From Fagopyrum homotropicum (Eukaryota > Streptophyta > Magnoliopsida > Caryophyllales > Polygonaceae), in NCBI GenBank assembly GCA_033239125.1, contig BSWB01000005.1, forward strand, positions 47,228,993 through 47,292,992: a stretch of 64,000 nucleotides of DNA, given 5' to 3'. A model generated the notes under the pieces. That model made no database searches and was not told the DNA's origin. It was given only the letters and a program-made list of their open reading frames with translations. Shown piece by piece: positions 11,283 to 24,067 of this stretch. Positions within the stretch are counted from its first letter, which is position 1; every line of letters starts with the position of its first letter. Made by a program: the position numbers and the translations under genes.

Positions 11283-11701
11283 TTTTAGGTAATGCTGATC
11301 ATAAGAACATTGCAGGGATGTCAACTATATGATGTTGACATTCGGAGTAGTGTTACCCCAAGGGTTGGTTGAACTTGTTTTGAAGCTTTGTCATCATGGA
11401 CGCTTACAAAGCCACAATTGTATAAGCAACGCTCGCAAGCAAGTCTTTATGTAAATGTTTTGCCAAATAGCATGTTGGATGTTTTCTTTTTTTTTTCGTG
11501 ATTCTAGTTGCAAGGTTCTATTTTTGAAGTTGGTATGAGACTAATTAATGTGACCCATTGTGTGAAACTTAGCCTAGTGACGTCTTGAGTTATTAAAAAA
11601 CCGGGTTATTACATATATAATGTCATGTAAAGTAGTATAACTAAATAAAACCACAAGTCCAAAATATAAAATTACTCATTGGTCTTGTAAGCGTTCATGA
11701 C

Positions 11702-12151
11702 GACGTATGAATAAAAAGCTTAACATATGCATGGAGTATAGTTGCGTGAGAAAAAATCGTTCACTTCATCTGAATTTGGAGTTCTCATAACATTCACATA
11801 TTATTAGTGTTTCTGTACTAATTGTTTGTTAGAGTGCACTTCGTCCTTCAACTTCTTTCATCCGTATATTCAAACCGGTATTGTATATTTGTTAAATAGA
11901 TATGACATTGTGTCGGTCATATAATTGTAAGGAAAAGATATTTCTCGGTTTGAACCGTCATCCGATTCCACACCCCATCTTTTGATATTGAAGAAAACCA
12001 ATTGTCTGACATATGCAATCTCGAACAAGTGTTAAGGAAATATGTGGTTGTGCACTCCACATATAACTCTCAATGTCCATTTTTGAAGCTTCTCTTACGA
12101 CCCTCGAGTTTGAATTTACACTTGTTATTCTTCAACCTCATGTAGCTAGTT
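11702..12151. repeat. 450-bp segment (unit copy 2)
   Basis: Tandem duplicate of 2146-2595, with two visible substitutions. It is one of three copies in the window. Confidence 0.85.
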
Positions 12152-14971
12152 GATGACGCAAAATCAAGGTCAATGTCTTTCTTCTTACCAAGATTCTCGT
12201 ACCGTTCGCATGTAAAAGAAATATACATAATACAACATTTTTTTACCATGATTTGTTTGAGATTAACACCATCCCCCCAATATAACTATACCAATACACT
12301 ATAAGGCTCGTTTGGTACGATTCCCATTGAATCAGGAATCGGAATCGGAATAAGTCATACCGATACCTCGTGTTTGGTAAGACTTATAATCGGAATGAAA
12401 ATGATTTCATGGAATGACTCATTCCAACTCTAGAGATTAGAGGAGTTGATTCCATAAATTAAAGGTGGGTATCATCCATTCCAAAATAAACTCATTTCAA
12501 ATTTTAAACTACAATTACATATATATATATATATATATACATACAAGGTCGAGATCCGGTGAAAACTATTATTACGGTGAGAAATAAGAACTTATATGAG
12601 TCGTCGGATTATATGATGAACGTCCAAGATTTAATGAATTATATAAGGTAACCATGCATTGTCTTGATTAGATAATTATTTATTAAGTAATTAAGTGTAA
12701 ATGGCATATAAAATCATTACTGATTAGGAAATAAAATATTGTTATTGTGATTTGTTCAAATTTGTTTTAGTAAATTTTATTATAAATATAAATTAGAAAT
12801 ATTAATGGTTTCTTTATTCGTGTTTACAAATTAAAGCAATATTCGGTTTACATTTTTTTTATATAATTTTATATTTACTATTAGGTATTATACAAAGAGC
12901 ATGCATGAATAATTTTTTTTAAAGCATGCACGATTAAGTATTATTGCACGTGTAATTTAAATATGGCACATTTTATGTATCATTTTATTTATTATTTTAC
13001 GTATATTTTATGTGTTTTTTTGAAAGGATGCACTAGTAAATGAAAGAGAGATAATATGCACGAGTAAGTAGCATTGAGTGCACTAGTAAGTATTGCACGA
13101 TTTATGTTTTTTTGAAAGCATGCACGAGTAAGTGCACTAGTAAGTATTACACGTTTTATGTTGTTTTGAAAGCATGCACGAGTAAGTGCAAATGAACATC
13201 AATGTGCATGTGCATGTATTGGTTGTGCACATGTACATTTCGTGCATTTATTAGAATATGAGAATATTGGTGAAATAGGGCACTTTTTGTTTAGTGTAGA
13301 CTAACTAGGCCCCTAACAAAATCAAATTAAAAAATAAAGATATACTAGGGATTTAATACTATAATTAAGGATAGAAGATAGGTAGTTAATTGATATTCTG
13401 TTTTTAAAAACTGGCTAAAAAGTTGAAACTACTTTGAAAAAATTGGAAACTATAAAACCAAGGATTCTCGAAATCTTTTTAAGCGGCTAATTCATATAAA
13501 TCACAATCAGTATCCCGTATTTCAAGTCAAATGCTCTCTACTCTCTCTCTGACTCCATTGAAGGCGATTGAAGCTATCTTCGTTGTGCGTCGTCTCTTCC
13601 GTCTTGCAATCGTCGGTTTCCTGGTGTTCATCTTCATCGATTGTTGTTTAATTATACCAAGTAAGTTTTCGATCTCATCTTTTTTGGTCTATTCATGGTT
13701 AAATCCCCGTCATTGAAGACTTCTCAACCTAGTTTGCCAAGAATGTTAGCAATGGAGTACACAACATTCCGACTATAATCAATGGCCTTTATTTTGTGTA
13801 CAAGTATGATAACAAATAATGTGTGCATGGATATAGTATGCTTTGATTATGTTCTAATCATACACACATACATAGTTGCTAACAGTGTACATATCATACA
13901 TTATGTATCATACATAGGTCGTTGCTAATAAATATTATGTAATTGTTTCTTTGATTATGTTTGCCAAAATTGATGACAATGTGTACATATAATACATATG
14001 TAATTACTGATATATATTATGTTCTAATCACACATTTATGTAACAAGTAGACAACAATGTGTACAGAAGGAAGGACCAGCAAGAATGGACGTTCAAATCA
14101 GAGTCCACGAATGAAGATATTGTTATCATTTGTTTCGTATTTTTACGAGTTTTGATAATTATTATCATTCTTAATTAGGTAAACAAATAAAGATAAATAG
14201 GAGAGAGAAATATTATGATTTATTGAGTATCTTTATTTTTGTTTTTAATAAATCTTTTTATGAAAATATGGAGGGGCCTAATTTGTCAACATATAAAGTC
14301 ATTTAGCCAACTCGTCCTTAGAATATTACACAATGTATGATCAAATGATACGTATCATGCACGTTTCTTGCAATTTATGAGTAAGACTTCGGAACGGGTA
14401 AAATAAACAAAATCGAATAATAGTTAATCTTAATTGTGTCAAGTTATATATAGGTAGTAAATACCTTTTGTAGTTTAAAAGGTAACCATATATATCTATC
14501 CTAAAATATTAATCATCTAATTAATATACAAAAATAATATTGAATCATGATCGTTGATTTTATTTAATCATCTGGTCTAAATTGGTTCTTATTTCTTATT
14601 TTAACTATTGTTCTAACTTGATTCTATCCCTATATATATATATATATATATGTACTTGCTTATTCTGTTTCAAAAAATATTTAAAAATAATTTTGTAACA
14701 TTTTTTTATTCGTCAACCCAAATATCTTGTTTTGTTGATACACTTATCTAGAAAGAAATCATAGTAATAAATGAATAATTTCAAATACTAAAAAATAAAA
14801 AATAAAAAATGAAATGAAGAACTGAATAAATTAGTTTCTTAATCTATGTCACAAAAACATAGATTAAAAAATTTCAGTATATATTTTGACTATTTTAAAA
14901 TTGTAAAATTTTAATTTTATATAAGGTGAATACTTTATTTTATTTATCAAATTTACCTATATACATAATTA

Positions 14972-15996
14972 TCATACGGAATAATTTAAGAACCTAACTT
15001 TTGGGTACACTGAATAGTAATTATCGGGCATTTTTTGCCGCACTTTCCTAGGGTTACCTCTGAGCATTCTCCCATTGGAAAACCGAGAGAGACAAAAGAA
15101 GAGAAGGATATTGGGTTCAAGTAACTGTGCTACCTCGGCGTTGGCGGCGCCGATGATTCGTTCGTAGGTATATTCGTATACCCCTATCTCTTTCATTTTG
15201 TTTCGGATTCCTCTTTTACGGCCTCTCTTTCATTTTGGTTCTGATTGTTGTTTTCATTTCCGTTGCGCTCAACTTGTCAGGTATCTGTTTTCGTTGTCTG
15301 ATTCCTTATGTTTTCTTGGTTAAAGTTTCGTTTAGAGATTTTGATCGTTAGTTACTTCTTCGTGCAATTCCTATTTCTAGTTATGGTGAATTTCCTCTTT
15401 GATCTTTCTATTCGGTTAAAATAGAATCAATGCAATCGAGTTGAAATTTGTGCTCTCCTCCAAGAGGTAGAAGGTTTTCTTGATTTTAATTTCTTGTGAC
15501 AAGGTTAGTGATTGATCAAAGTTGACTGGAAACAGTGAACGAGCTGTGATATAGTGGTTACGTGTTGTTGCAAATTAAGTTAGGGTTTGCTTGTATAATC
15601 TGAGATTTTAGGTGAAAAAACTTCCTTTCTTGGTTTATGAACAACTTAGAGTCATAAACTTTCTCTATTTGAGAACACTCGAGTTTTTAAACTTTCTCCA
15701 TTGTTAAGGTTTGTGTTGTTGTTGTTGCTTTGAACTAAGAGTAGGTTTTTCCTTTGTGTTATGATTTGGCTCGCGCTTGATCCCCACTTGCCTGTCACTC
15801 TTTTGTGTCTCATTTTATTGTTAGAATCACAGGAAGTGAAGAGTTACTGAGATGGTGTCAAGCAAAACCAAGAAAAGAAGGAAAGCTGAAAGCCTTACAA
15901 TTTATGGAGATGCAGGTCAACCAAAGTCTTGCCATTAATCAACTCCTTCATAAATCCTAAACTCGAGCTCGCCCGAGTTCCAAAACTCAGTCATAG
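14972..15996 (+). pseudogene. Host-gene-like 5' region (unit copy 2)
   Basis: Tandem duplicate of 5416-6440. The ATG is at 15852 and the short frame ends at the same stop. One substitution is visible near 15205. Confidence 0.4.
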
Positions 15997-16474
15997 TTTT
16001 GAATAAATTGGAGTTTCATTAGGCCGAGGGAGTATCTCAAGATGCTACATCGGGTTAATGATTGTTTTTTGTAATAATGTGTGTTATTTTTCCCTGTGCT
16101 TGAAGTTTATTTGAAAATTTTTAAGTTAATTCGCTAATCTTAGTTCCAACCAGTGTTATTCAGTTTTGGTATGTTCATTTGTCTTAGATGCAAAATCTAA
16201 CCTCACGCAGAATTTTGGTATGTTCACTTTCTGGTTTGAAAATTCTATTATGAAAATTCTAGTGTGTTCATTTTCTAGTATGAAAATTCTGGTATGAACT
16301 TCTATTATGAAAAATTTATGGTATGAAAAATTTATGGTATGAAAAATTTCATACCAAAAAAAAAAATAATGAAAAAAAATGAAAAAGGCAAAAAGAAAAA
16401 AAAATTCAGTCTTTAGGAATTAAAACTTACAGTTACATAACAAATAACAAACATCTATTATTCTTTGAAAGAAC

Positions 16475-18565
16475 TTGGCCAAATAGTCCTTTTTTTTTAG
16501 TTTTGTTTTAGTAAGTGTACCCCATTATTTTTTACGACTTTCATTTAGTGGTAAATGAAATTCACCCCTCTATTTTAATAAAAAAAAAGAATAATAGATG
16601 TTTGTTGGTTGTTATGTAAGTGTAAGCTTTAATTCCTAATTACTGAATTTATTTATTTTTCTTTTTTTCTTTATTATTTTCTTTATTATTTTTTGAAATG
16701 AATTTCTGGTATGAATTTTTCATACCAGAAGTTTTCATACCAAAAGTTCATACCAGAATTTTTTTATACCTGAATTTTATATAAGAAATTATCATACCAG
16801 AATTTGATTGGAATAATTTCATACCATAGTTTTTCATATTAGGAATTATGATACCAGAAGTTATGATACTAGAAATTAGATACTAGACATGATACAAAAT
16901 CTTGGTAATTGAACTGGAGGGTAGGAAGAAGCTTTTGAAAGTCGACAGACTGGTTCAACTATAGATCTTAAGGCAAACTAACAACTACGGTTGGACTCAC
17001 ATGGACACTAGTGTCGACGTTGGCGTCCGACGAAGAGGGGATGCTCCTCTGGACGGGTCTGCGTGTAGAAAGAGAGTTGGGGAAATCCATTGTCTGTTGT
17101 GTGTTGGTTACAAGAAGCATCTTCAGTTTCTTGCTGTCAAGGTTACATGTTAGAACCCCTCGTCAAAGGAAGAGGAAGTCCATAGTCCAACTATGGGTGG
17201 CAACTTCGCGAGTTTCGTGTCACTGATACCATGAGGGATGGAAAGGCTAGCAATGGTGAGGCCGGAGATGACATCGGATCTAAGGAGGGAGAAGGAGTAA
17301 AGAGGGCCCCATTGGAAGATAGGGAAGAAGAAGTAGAGGGTAAGAAGAAGCTTTTGAAAGCCGACATACTAGTTCAACTATAGATCTTAAGACGGACTAA
17401 CAACCAGGGTTGGACTCACCTGGACACTAGTGTCGACGATGGTGTCCGACGAAGAGGGGATGCTCCTCTGGACGGGTCTGCGTGTACGAGAGGGTTGGAG
17501 AAATACCTTGTCTATTGTGTGTCGACTACATGAAGCGTATCCGGCTTCTTGCTGTCAAGGTTACAGGTTAGAACCACTCGTCAAAGGAAGGAAGAGGAAG
17601 TCCTAAGTCCAACTGTGGGTGGCAAGTTCATTAGTTTCGCGTAATCGATACCCTAAGGGATGACAAGGCTAGCAATGGTAAGGCCGGAGATGACATCGGA
17701 TCTAAGGAGGGAGAAGGAGTAAAGAGGGCCCCACTGGACGATATGGAAGAAGAATTGAAGGGTAAGAAGAAGCTTCTGAAAGTGACAGGGTGGTTAAACT
17801 ATAGATCTTAAGGCGGAATAATAACTAGAGTTGGACTTACCTGGACAGTAGTCCGACGATGGCGTCCGACAAAGAGGGGATGCTCCTCTAGACGGGTCTG
17901 CGTGTAGGAGAGGGTTAGGGAAATCCATTGTCTATTGTGTGCCGGCTACAAGAAGCATCTCCGATTTCTTGCTGCCAAGGTTTTAGGTTAGAACCACTCG
18001 TCAAAGGAAGGAAGAGGAAGTCCATAGTCCAACTATGTGTGGCAAGTTCGCGAGTTTTGCATAACTAATTCCCTGAGGGATGGCAAGGCTAGCAATGGTG
18101 AGGCCGGAGATGACATCTGATCTAAGGAGGAAGAAGGATTAAAGAGGGCCCCACTGGACGATAGAGAAGAATAATTGAAGGGTAAGAAGAAGCTTTTGGA
18201 AGAAACTGAGGCCATTCTTGTGGATTAAAGTTAAGTCGGAGAAGCAGACATGAAAAGGGTTGTTAGGGAAGAAGATATCGGATAGTCTTTGGCGAGTTTG
18301 AGAGAAGCGGAAGAATAAGTGACGCCTAGGGTTCTGACAGTAAAAAATAGGAGTGGGATACACTTACTTACCAATAAAATACAATGGGCCTAGTTAGTGG
18401 AATATAAACTAAAAAAATGCCTATAAACCAAATTAACCCTTATTCTTTTTTTTTATTATTAAAATAGAGGGGTTAATTACTTTTACCTACCATTAAATGA
18501 AAGTGGTAAAAAATAATGGGGTACACTTACTAAAACGAAACTAAAAAAAACCTATTTGGCCAAAT
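16475..18565. mobile_element. TIR element with sulfate-transporter repeats (unit copy 2)
   Basis: Tandem duplicate of 6919-9010. It differs only by an A-run length in the left arm. Confidence 0.65.
16920..18363 (-). pseudogene. Sulfate transporter fragment, triplicated (unit copy 2)
   Basis: Tandem duplicate of 7365-8808. The repeats lie at 16920-17338, 17339-17760 and 17761-18180, and the N-terminal piece at 18181-18363. It has the same internal stops. Confidence 0.72.
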
Positions 18566-19111
18566 TCTATAAATCAAAATGGATAGATTATGTAAATCGG
18601 GTAATTTATTCCCTAACAAAATTAAGAGTATGTTTAGGAAGTTACATATATTACATTAGGAATTACCCAAATAATTTATTTTAATAAATACAAAAGAGTC
18701 TACTTGATGCTCTTATATAATAAGAGTTCACTTACCATTTAACCAACAAATTAATAACAAACTGAACAAAGAACGAACTAAACGTTCACAATAAATCGCC
18801 TAAACATTCCAAATAAATGAATTACTAATTTGCAAAAAATACTCTGAATACTTGCAAAAATATTTTGAAGTGTATCAATCACAAAATATGCTTATATTGG
18901 AAAGAAGGAAGGATATTTTACAAAATGAACTACATGTTTCACCAAATAATTAAATTAAATATTCACAAAAATGATCTAGACATATAATGTAGGGCTCACA
19001 CACAGATAAAGTTAGGTTCCGATGAGAACATGTATTACAGTAAGAAACAAGAATACATAAGAATTGTTGGATTAAATAACATACCTCTTAGGTCAATCAT
19101 TTATAAATGAT

Positions 19112-20837
19112 TGTTCATATAGAATTATTGCATTATTTGTGCTTATGGGTAATTGATAGCTAAACGGAAAACACATATTGCTCGAATGGAAAAAATATAT
19201 TGGGGATTGCAAATTAATTTTTCTCGAGTTTTTAAACTTTCTCTATTTGAGAACATTCAAAGACTATCGGCGATATCCTACTATCAGCAATAGAGATCTA
19301 GCTTGGCTAGAGTTGGACAATCAGTTCCTTGATAAGGATACTCATTTATACCTTAGAGGTTCTACCTGGTTTGTTGGATGAGGTCCAACAGAAGCAGGAG
19401 ACCTGCCGGGCCTTGACAAGGTTTAGAGAAAGGATGTCTCGTACTAAGGCACCATAGTTCTCCATAGGAGTAGATGGACTGATGAAGAGTCATGACCGCT
19501 TTTGTGTTCCTGCTGATGCAGATGGAGACAGAATATTACGTATAACCATTGTACGCCTTATTCAGTACATTCAGGTACGAGTAAGATGTACCACGAGATG
19601 AGACGATTATATTGTATGAAGCCGATATAACCAGATTTGTGATATAGTGTGTGACATGTCAGCAGGTCCAGATAGAGTATTTCCGATCTAGAGATAAGCC
19701 CCCACCCACTACCAGTGCAGTAGTAGAATTTGGGAGGAAATCTTTATGGACTTTGTTATGGGATTGTGACCCTGTAGAAGATTGATGTTATTTGGATTGT
19801 TGGTAATAGATTAATAAACCGGCACGTTTCATTTCTATCAGAAGGACGTGGCTAGTGAATGAATTGGTTGAGGAGTACACTAGACAAATAGTGAGACTCC
19901 ATGGTATACCGAGAACGATCATTTCTGATCGAGATGGATGTTTTTACTTTGAGATTGTGGGCAACAGATTCAGACTACTTTGGGGACAAGTATGTACCTC
20001 ATGACTACACTTCACCCCCTGATAAATGCTTAGTTAGAGAGGATCATCTAGATCTTAAAGATCTATTATAAGTTGTAAGTTGAATGGGAAACGTGGAGGG
20101 TTATATTACCTTCCATTAATGAGTTTATTATATAACAATGAAGGACGTGCATCTTTTTGGGATGACCCTATGAGTCAATATATAGACATAGATGTCGTAT
20201 ATCCTTATGCTAGAAGTGATCTAGCAGTAGAGTGGAATAACACCTGACCAGACTCAGGATTTTATAGTTCAAGTAACGTTGATTGAAGGAAGAATGCTGG
20301 ATGTACAGAGTCACCAGATATTATATGTAGACAAGAGGCGGTACCCTCTAAAGTTCAAGCAAAAGTTCATGTCTGGCTGGAGGTATCTCAGCTGTGAGAC
20401 GTTAGTTGTGTATTATGGAAAGGGGAATTGAGTTTCCAATATGTCGGTTACTTGAGATCTTGATCAGTTTTGTGAAGGCAACATGATGTTTAGCTTTCAC
20501 TTTGAAGTTGGTGGATGTTCACCCAGTGTTCTTGTGTCTCAACTGAGAAAGTATATACCAGGTTGGAAACACTTTGTGAGTTATAATGATCTAGTGGTTA
20601 AGTTGAACCACATCGTTGTTGAGCATCTGATTACATTCTTGGAATAAGATATGAAACGCTTACATTTGAAAGACATGCCCATATTGAGGATATGATAGTC
20701 GAGATGAAGACCTGAAGAGGCTATGTGAGAGACTAAGGATAGTGTCCTGAGGAACTATCCAGAGTATATGTTAGGACATACCCATTTGTGGGAGCACGAG
20801 TAGATCTTAGTGTTATCTTGATGAATGTTGTGCTTAT
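19112..20837 (+). pseudogene. Decayed Ty3/gypsy integrase (unit copy 3)
   Basis: Same remnant as 1-1726. Only in this copy does it continue into what should follow an integrase in this lineage: a repetitive 3' region, a polypurine tract and an LTR (20838-23561). This is therefore the ancestral arrangement, and copies 1 and 2 have lost it. Confidence 0.88.
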
Positions 20838-21432
20838 GTGCTTATATGCCTTGATTTGTTATTCTATGCTAGTTGTGATGTGATTTATGATCTTAGTAGA
20901 TCTTGATGTGCTAGCGTGATGTATGCTATAGCTGTAGATGATTACTTCCTCCACGCTACCCGAGTATGATCATATTTATAGCTAGAGATGGTTCTTTCCT
21001 CCATGCTATTTGAGTGGGATTAGGATTCAGCTGGAGATGGTTCTTTCCTCCATGCTACCTTGATGGACATAGTTCAGTGGAGATGTGATTCCTCCATGCG
21101 ATGTATATGTTTATGGGTTGGCTAGAGACGTATTTCCTCTATGCATGTGATATGTTTTGGCTAGAGATGTGCTTCCTCTATGCCTTGTGATGTGGTATGG
21201 CGAGAAACGTGATTCCTCTACGCCTTTGGGTAGCGTTATGACCCTGTTTCCTGGAGTGATGATTCCTCCATGTTTATACTTGAGGTTATAGATTGTTATA
21301 GGTTTTGATCTTTGGAACGGAGATGTGGTACCTCCGATAGAAAGAGTGAGAGTTATACCTTGGCGTATGGGTCCGAGAGAATTTGGGAATTGTTCCAGTT
21401 TCGGGACGAAACTTTTTTTTAGGGGTGTGTAA
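20838..21432 (+). repeat. 3' internal region of a gypsy element with a minisatellite and polypurine tract
   Basis: Between the integrase remnant and the LTR lie six or more degenerate copies of a roughly 50-60 bp motif, GGCTAGAGATGTGCTTCCTCTATGCC and variants (about 20930-21230). An AGTTTCGGGACGAAACT palindrome at 21397-21413 and a T-rich/AGGGG polypurine tract at 21413-21425 follow. This is the usual layout of the lineage immediately before the 3' LTR. Confidence 0.75.
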
Positions 21433-23561
21433 TGTAATAGCTAGGATTTCCGAATTCTAATTAATGTTGATTAACTTAATCGTTGATATTAATTGACATA
21501 TAACTTGTGAAGATTTTCCAAGTGATGAGTATGAGTCCCACCGTTATGTTCCTCGCGTAATTTTGGACGTTTGGGGAAATTTTTACTTTTTCCCCCGGGT
21601 AATTATTTTTACCCTCCGGTGTTATTTGGAGCATTTGGGAGCTCCAATTAATAAAAATGCAGTTGAGAGAAATGATCAGGACATCGGATATGTCTTCGAT
21701 ATGAAATAACATGGAGAGGCAAAACGGCCAAAAGAGTCGCTATTTCGTTTCTTAACGGCTAAGAAAGACGGCTTAAGAATACACGTTTTCCGAGGCAGTT
21801 GTGTAATAATTATCCCTACAATATTCCAGATTTAATGTTCCAATCTCGAGAAGTTTAGAGAAAGAGGTTCGACCCGCCTTTGGATCGGTTAAAGCATAAT
21901 TATCGACTTTACTAAAGGATAATTATTGTCTTCACTATAAATAGCGGAAAATCCTTTATTAATTCATTTCCTTTCACGTTTTCTCGTAAAAGCTCTGATT
22001 TCTCTCAACCTTCAAACTCAGATCTACTCTCAGTTTCTAATCCGATTTCAATTCCGTTTGAGTTTCTGGATTCCTCTCTTCATTCTCTTCATAACGGTAC
22101 CGAGTTTCTGCATTTCCGAGTATATGGAGGGCTGGTCGAGCATATATGTCACCAGGACGGTTCCGTCGCTCAGATTCCGATGAATTTGATGTTGTCCATG
22201 CGTAGCCCGCGTCGTTGTGATTCCGAATCTTCTTTCAGATCGTCAATCGGGTTAGTAACGAATAAGTTATGAATTTATTCGTTTTCCGTACTCCGATTTG
22301 GCCTAAATTGACTTTAGGCTTGTCAAATAGGACAATTAGAAATTCCATTATGGTCGTTATATTATTCTGGTGATTATGGGTTCTTGTTTGATGAAATCTG
22401 ATGACAGGGGGTTTAGAAATTGCCTGCGGGCAAAACGTTATTCTGGCGAAATCTAATTAATTAATTAAAGGTTAATTAATTAAATTAGGATTAAAATTGA
22501 GATTGAGGAATGTTGATTAGATACTACCTTGAGATTTGAGGTATTGTGAGCTATGTTGAGATATTGGGATTTAGTTGGTTGTGAGGCTCATAGATTGAGT
22601 ATGATCCTTATGGATCCCTTTGGGTCTAGGTGTGACCCCTTTGATGAATAGAGGTTGATATATCTCTTTATGCCTTTTTATAGGCCGTGTTGTCCCTCCA
22701 GTATAGAGGTGATCGTGGTTGATTTTGTACGAGGTTGAGGTAAGTCCGTAGGACTTACTTAGCTACCATCCCTATATTGGGTGTTTGCATGAGTTGTGTG
22801 TGCTTTATATGTTTGCTATGATATCATGAGTTGTCGTTTTTATCGACCTATGTTTTATTGACAGCCCCACTACGTGGCTGTTGTAACCTTTCCCTTTCAT
22901 CCCGCCGTGGAGTCTGGGAGGTTCTCTGATGTCGGGCCAGACTGGTTTACAGGAAGGGCGCAATCCACTCCCATAGGGTACACGGATTGTGTGACCGATA
23001 CTCGTACAGCTGGACATTGTACTCAGAGGCGGGGATGTATCGGTCCTCGTGTCACATACTTTCATCTATCTATATATATACGGTTTTTGAGTGAATGGTT
23101 ATTATATAAAGATAATAAATGGGTAAATGTGTGATAGCATGCTGATGTGTTTATCTTTCATGATTGTGCTTGTGCTTATGCATTACCTTATATATGTATG
23201 GTTAGCTGACGGTTTCATACCGTGTTGTAGATGTTTACAGGTTAGGCACTACTGGGTGATCTGGCAGGGTGACTGGCCGAGGACTCTCGTACATTAGGTG
23301 GTTGGTTTGGGGTTGTTGTGTTTCCCCTCCTGCGTGAGGATGATCTTTTGTACCTCCTATGTGAGGATGTCGTTTTATATACTCGGCTATGTTGTTGTTT
23401 ACTTTGGGTCGTACAGTTTATACTGTTTTATGTATTTGTTTTATATCTGTCAGTGCCATGTTGTAAGGTCCAGTGAACTTGTTGTCAGGCTAGGGTCAGG
23501 ATCCATTGTGAGATCCTAGCCCAATGTGACATCCCGAGTCCCGCGGATTCGGGGTGTTACA
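21433..23561 (+). repeat. Gypsy LTR, 2.1 kb (3' LTR of the element in unit copy 3)
   Basis: It begins TGTAATAGCTAGG right after the polypurine tract and ends GGGGTGTTACA. It contains a TATAAATA box at 21937-21944, a GTAAGTC...GACTTAC palindrome at 22740-22758, and the conserved terminal block ATCCCGAGTCCCGCGGATTC. The start could also be 21426 or 21428, because TG recurs there. Open frames inside it (such as 22874-23134) look accidental. Confidence 0.82.
21937..21944 (+). promoter_or_regulatory. TATA box in the LTR
   Basis: TATAAATA about 500 bp into the LTR is followed by AT-rich then pyrimidine-rich sequence, as expected of a U3 promoter. The sister LTR at 24068 has lost this stretch by a deletion of about 80 bp. 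Confidence 0.5.
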
Positions 23562-24067
23562 CTTTGAGAGTCCGTAATTTAACGTGTTCACGATCGAAGT
23601 TGAAATCCAACTGAATATGCTTGGAATGGGCACTTATAACCGGGTTTTTGCACATGAAATTAGAACCAATGTTGTCACACATAAGCTTAGGAGGTTGCTA
23701 CAGAGGAGTCCTAAGACCACGCAGTAGTTGTTTGATCCACAACAATTCAGCAGCGGTTTTGGCGAGAGCCCTATATTCTGCTTCAGTACTGGACATTGCA
23801 ACCACTTTTTGCTTGCGAGAAGTCCAGCTAATCAGATTGGGACCGTGGAAAATGGCAAAGCTATATTGTGAACGACAATCATTGATTTCGGAGATCCAAC
23901 CAGCGTCGGAATAGGCTAGGAGAAAGGGTGAGTCGGTTTGGCGAAAACTAAGGGAGTGAGACAAAGTGCCATTGAGGTACCTAAGGATGCGTTTGACAAC
24001 TTGCTAGTGTTGAAGGGTTGGCTTGTGCATATACTGACAAACCCTATTAACTTAAAAATAGATGTTT
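23562..24067 (-). pseudogene. Ty1/copia RT end and RNase H fragment
   Basis: Minus-strand translation gives the copia reverse transcriptase tail (CQYMHKPTLQH, then a stop, VVKRILRYLNGT). The RNase H domain follows: SDAGWISEINDCRSQYSFAI, WTSRKQKVVAMSSTEAEYRA, then CDNIGSNFMCKNPVISAHSK and a final HIQLDFNFDREHVK. The largest open piece is 23698-23964. It has one in-frame stop near 24005, and both ends are cut by gypsy LTRs. It is a dead fragment from a different superfamily than its neighbours. Confidence 0.85.

Larger units (their letters stand above)
9557..19111. repeat. 9.56-kb tandem unit, copy 2
   Basis: This is the direct repeat of 1-9556 in the same orientation and without spacer. All components recur at an offset of 9554 to 9556 bases; the small shifts come from an (AT)n run, an A run and a one-base indel. 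Divergence from copy 1 looks well under 0.2 percent by eye, so the duplication is recent. Confidence 0.93.

Noticed and set aside
23698..23964. Independent small gene on the minus strand
   Set aside because: The residues are copia RNase H with its neighbours in frame on both sides, so it is part of a transposon fragment.
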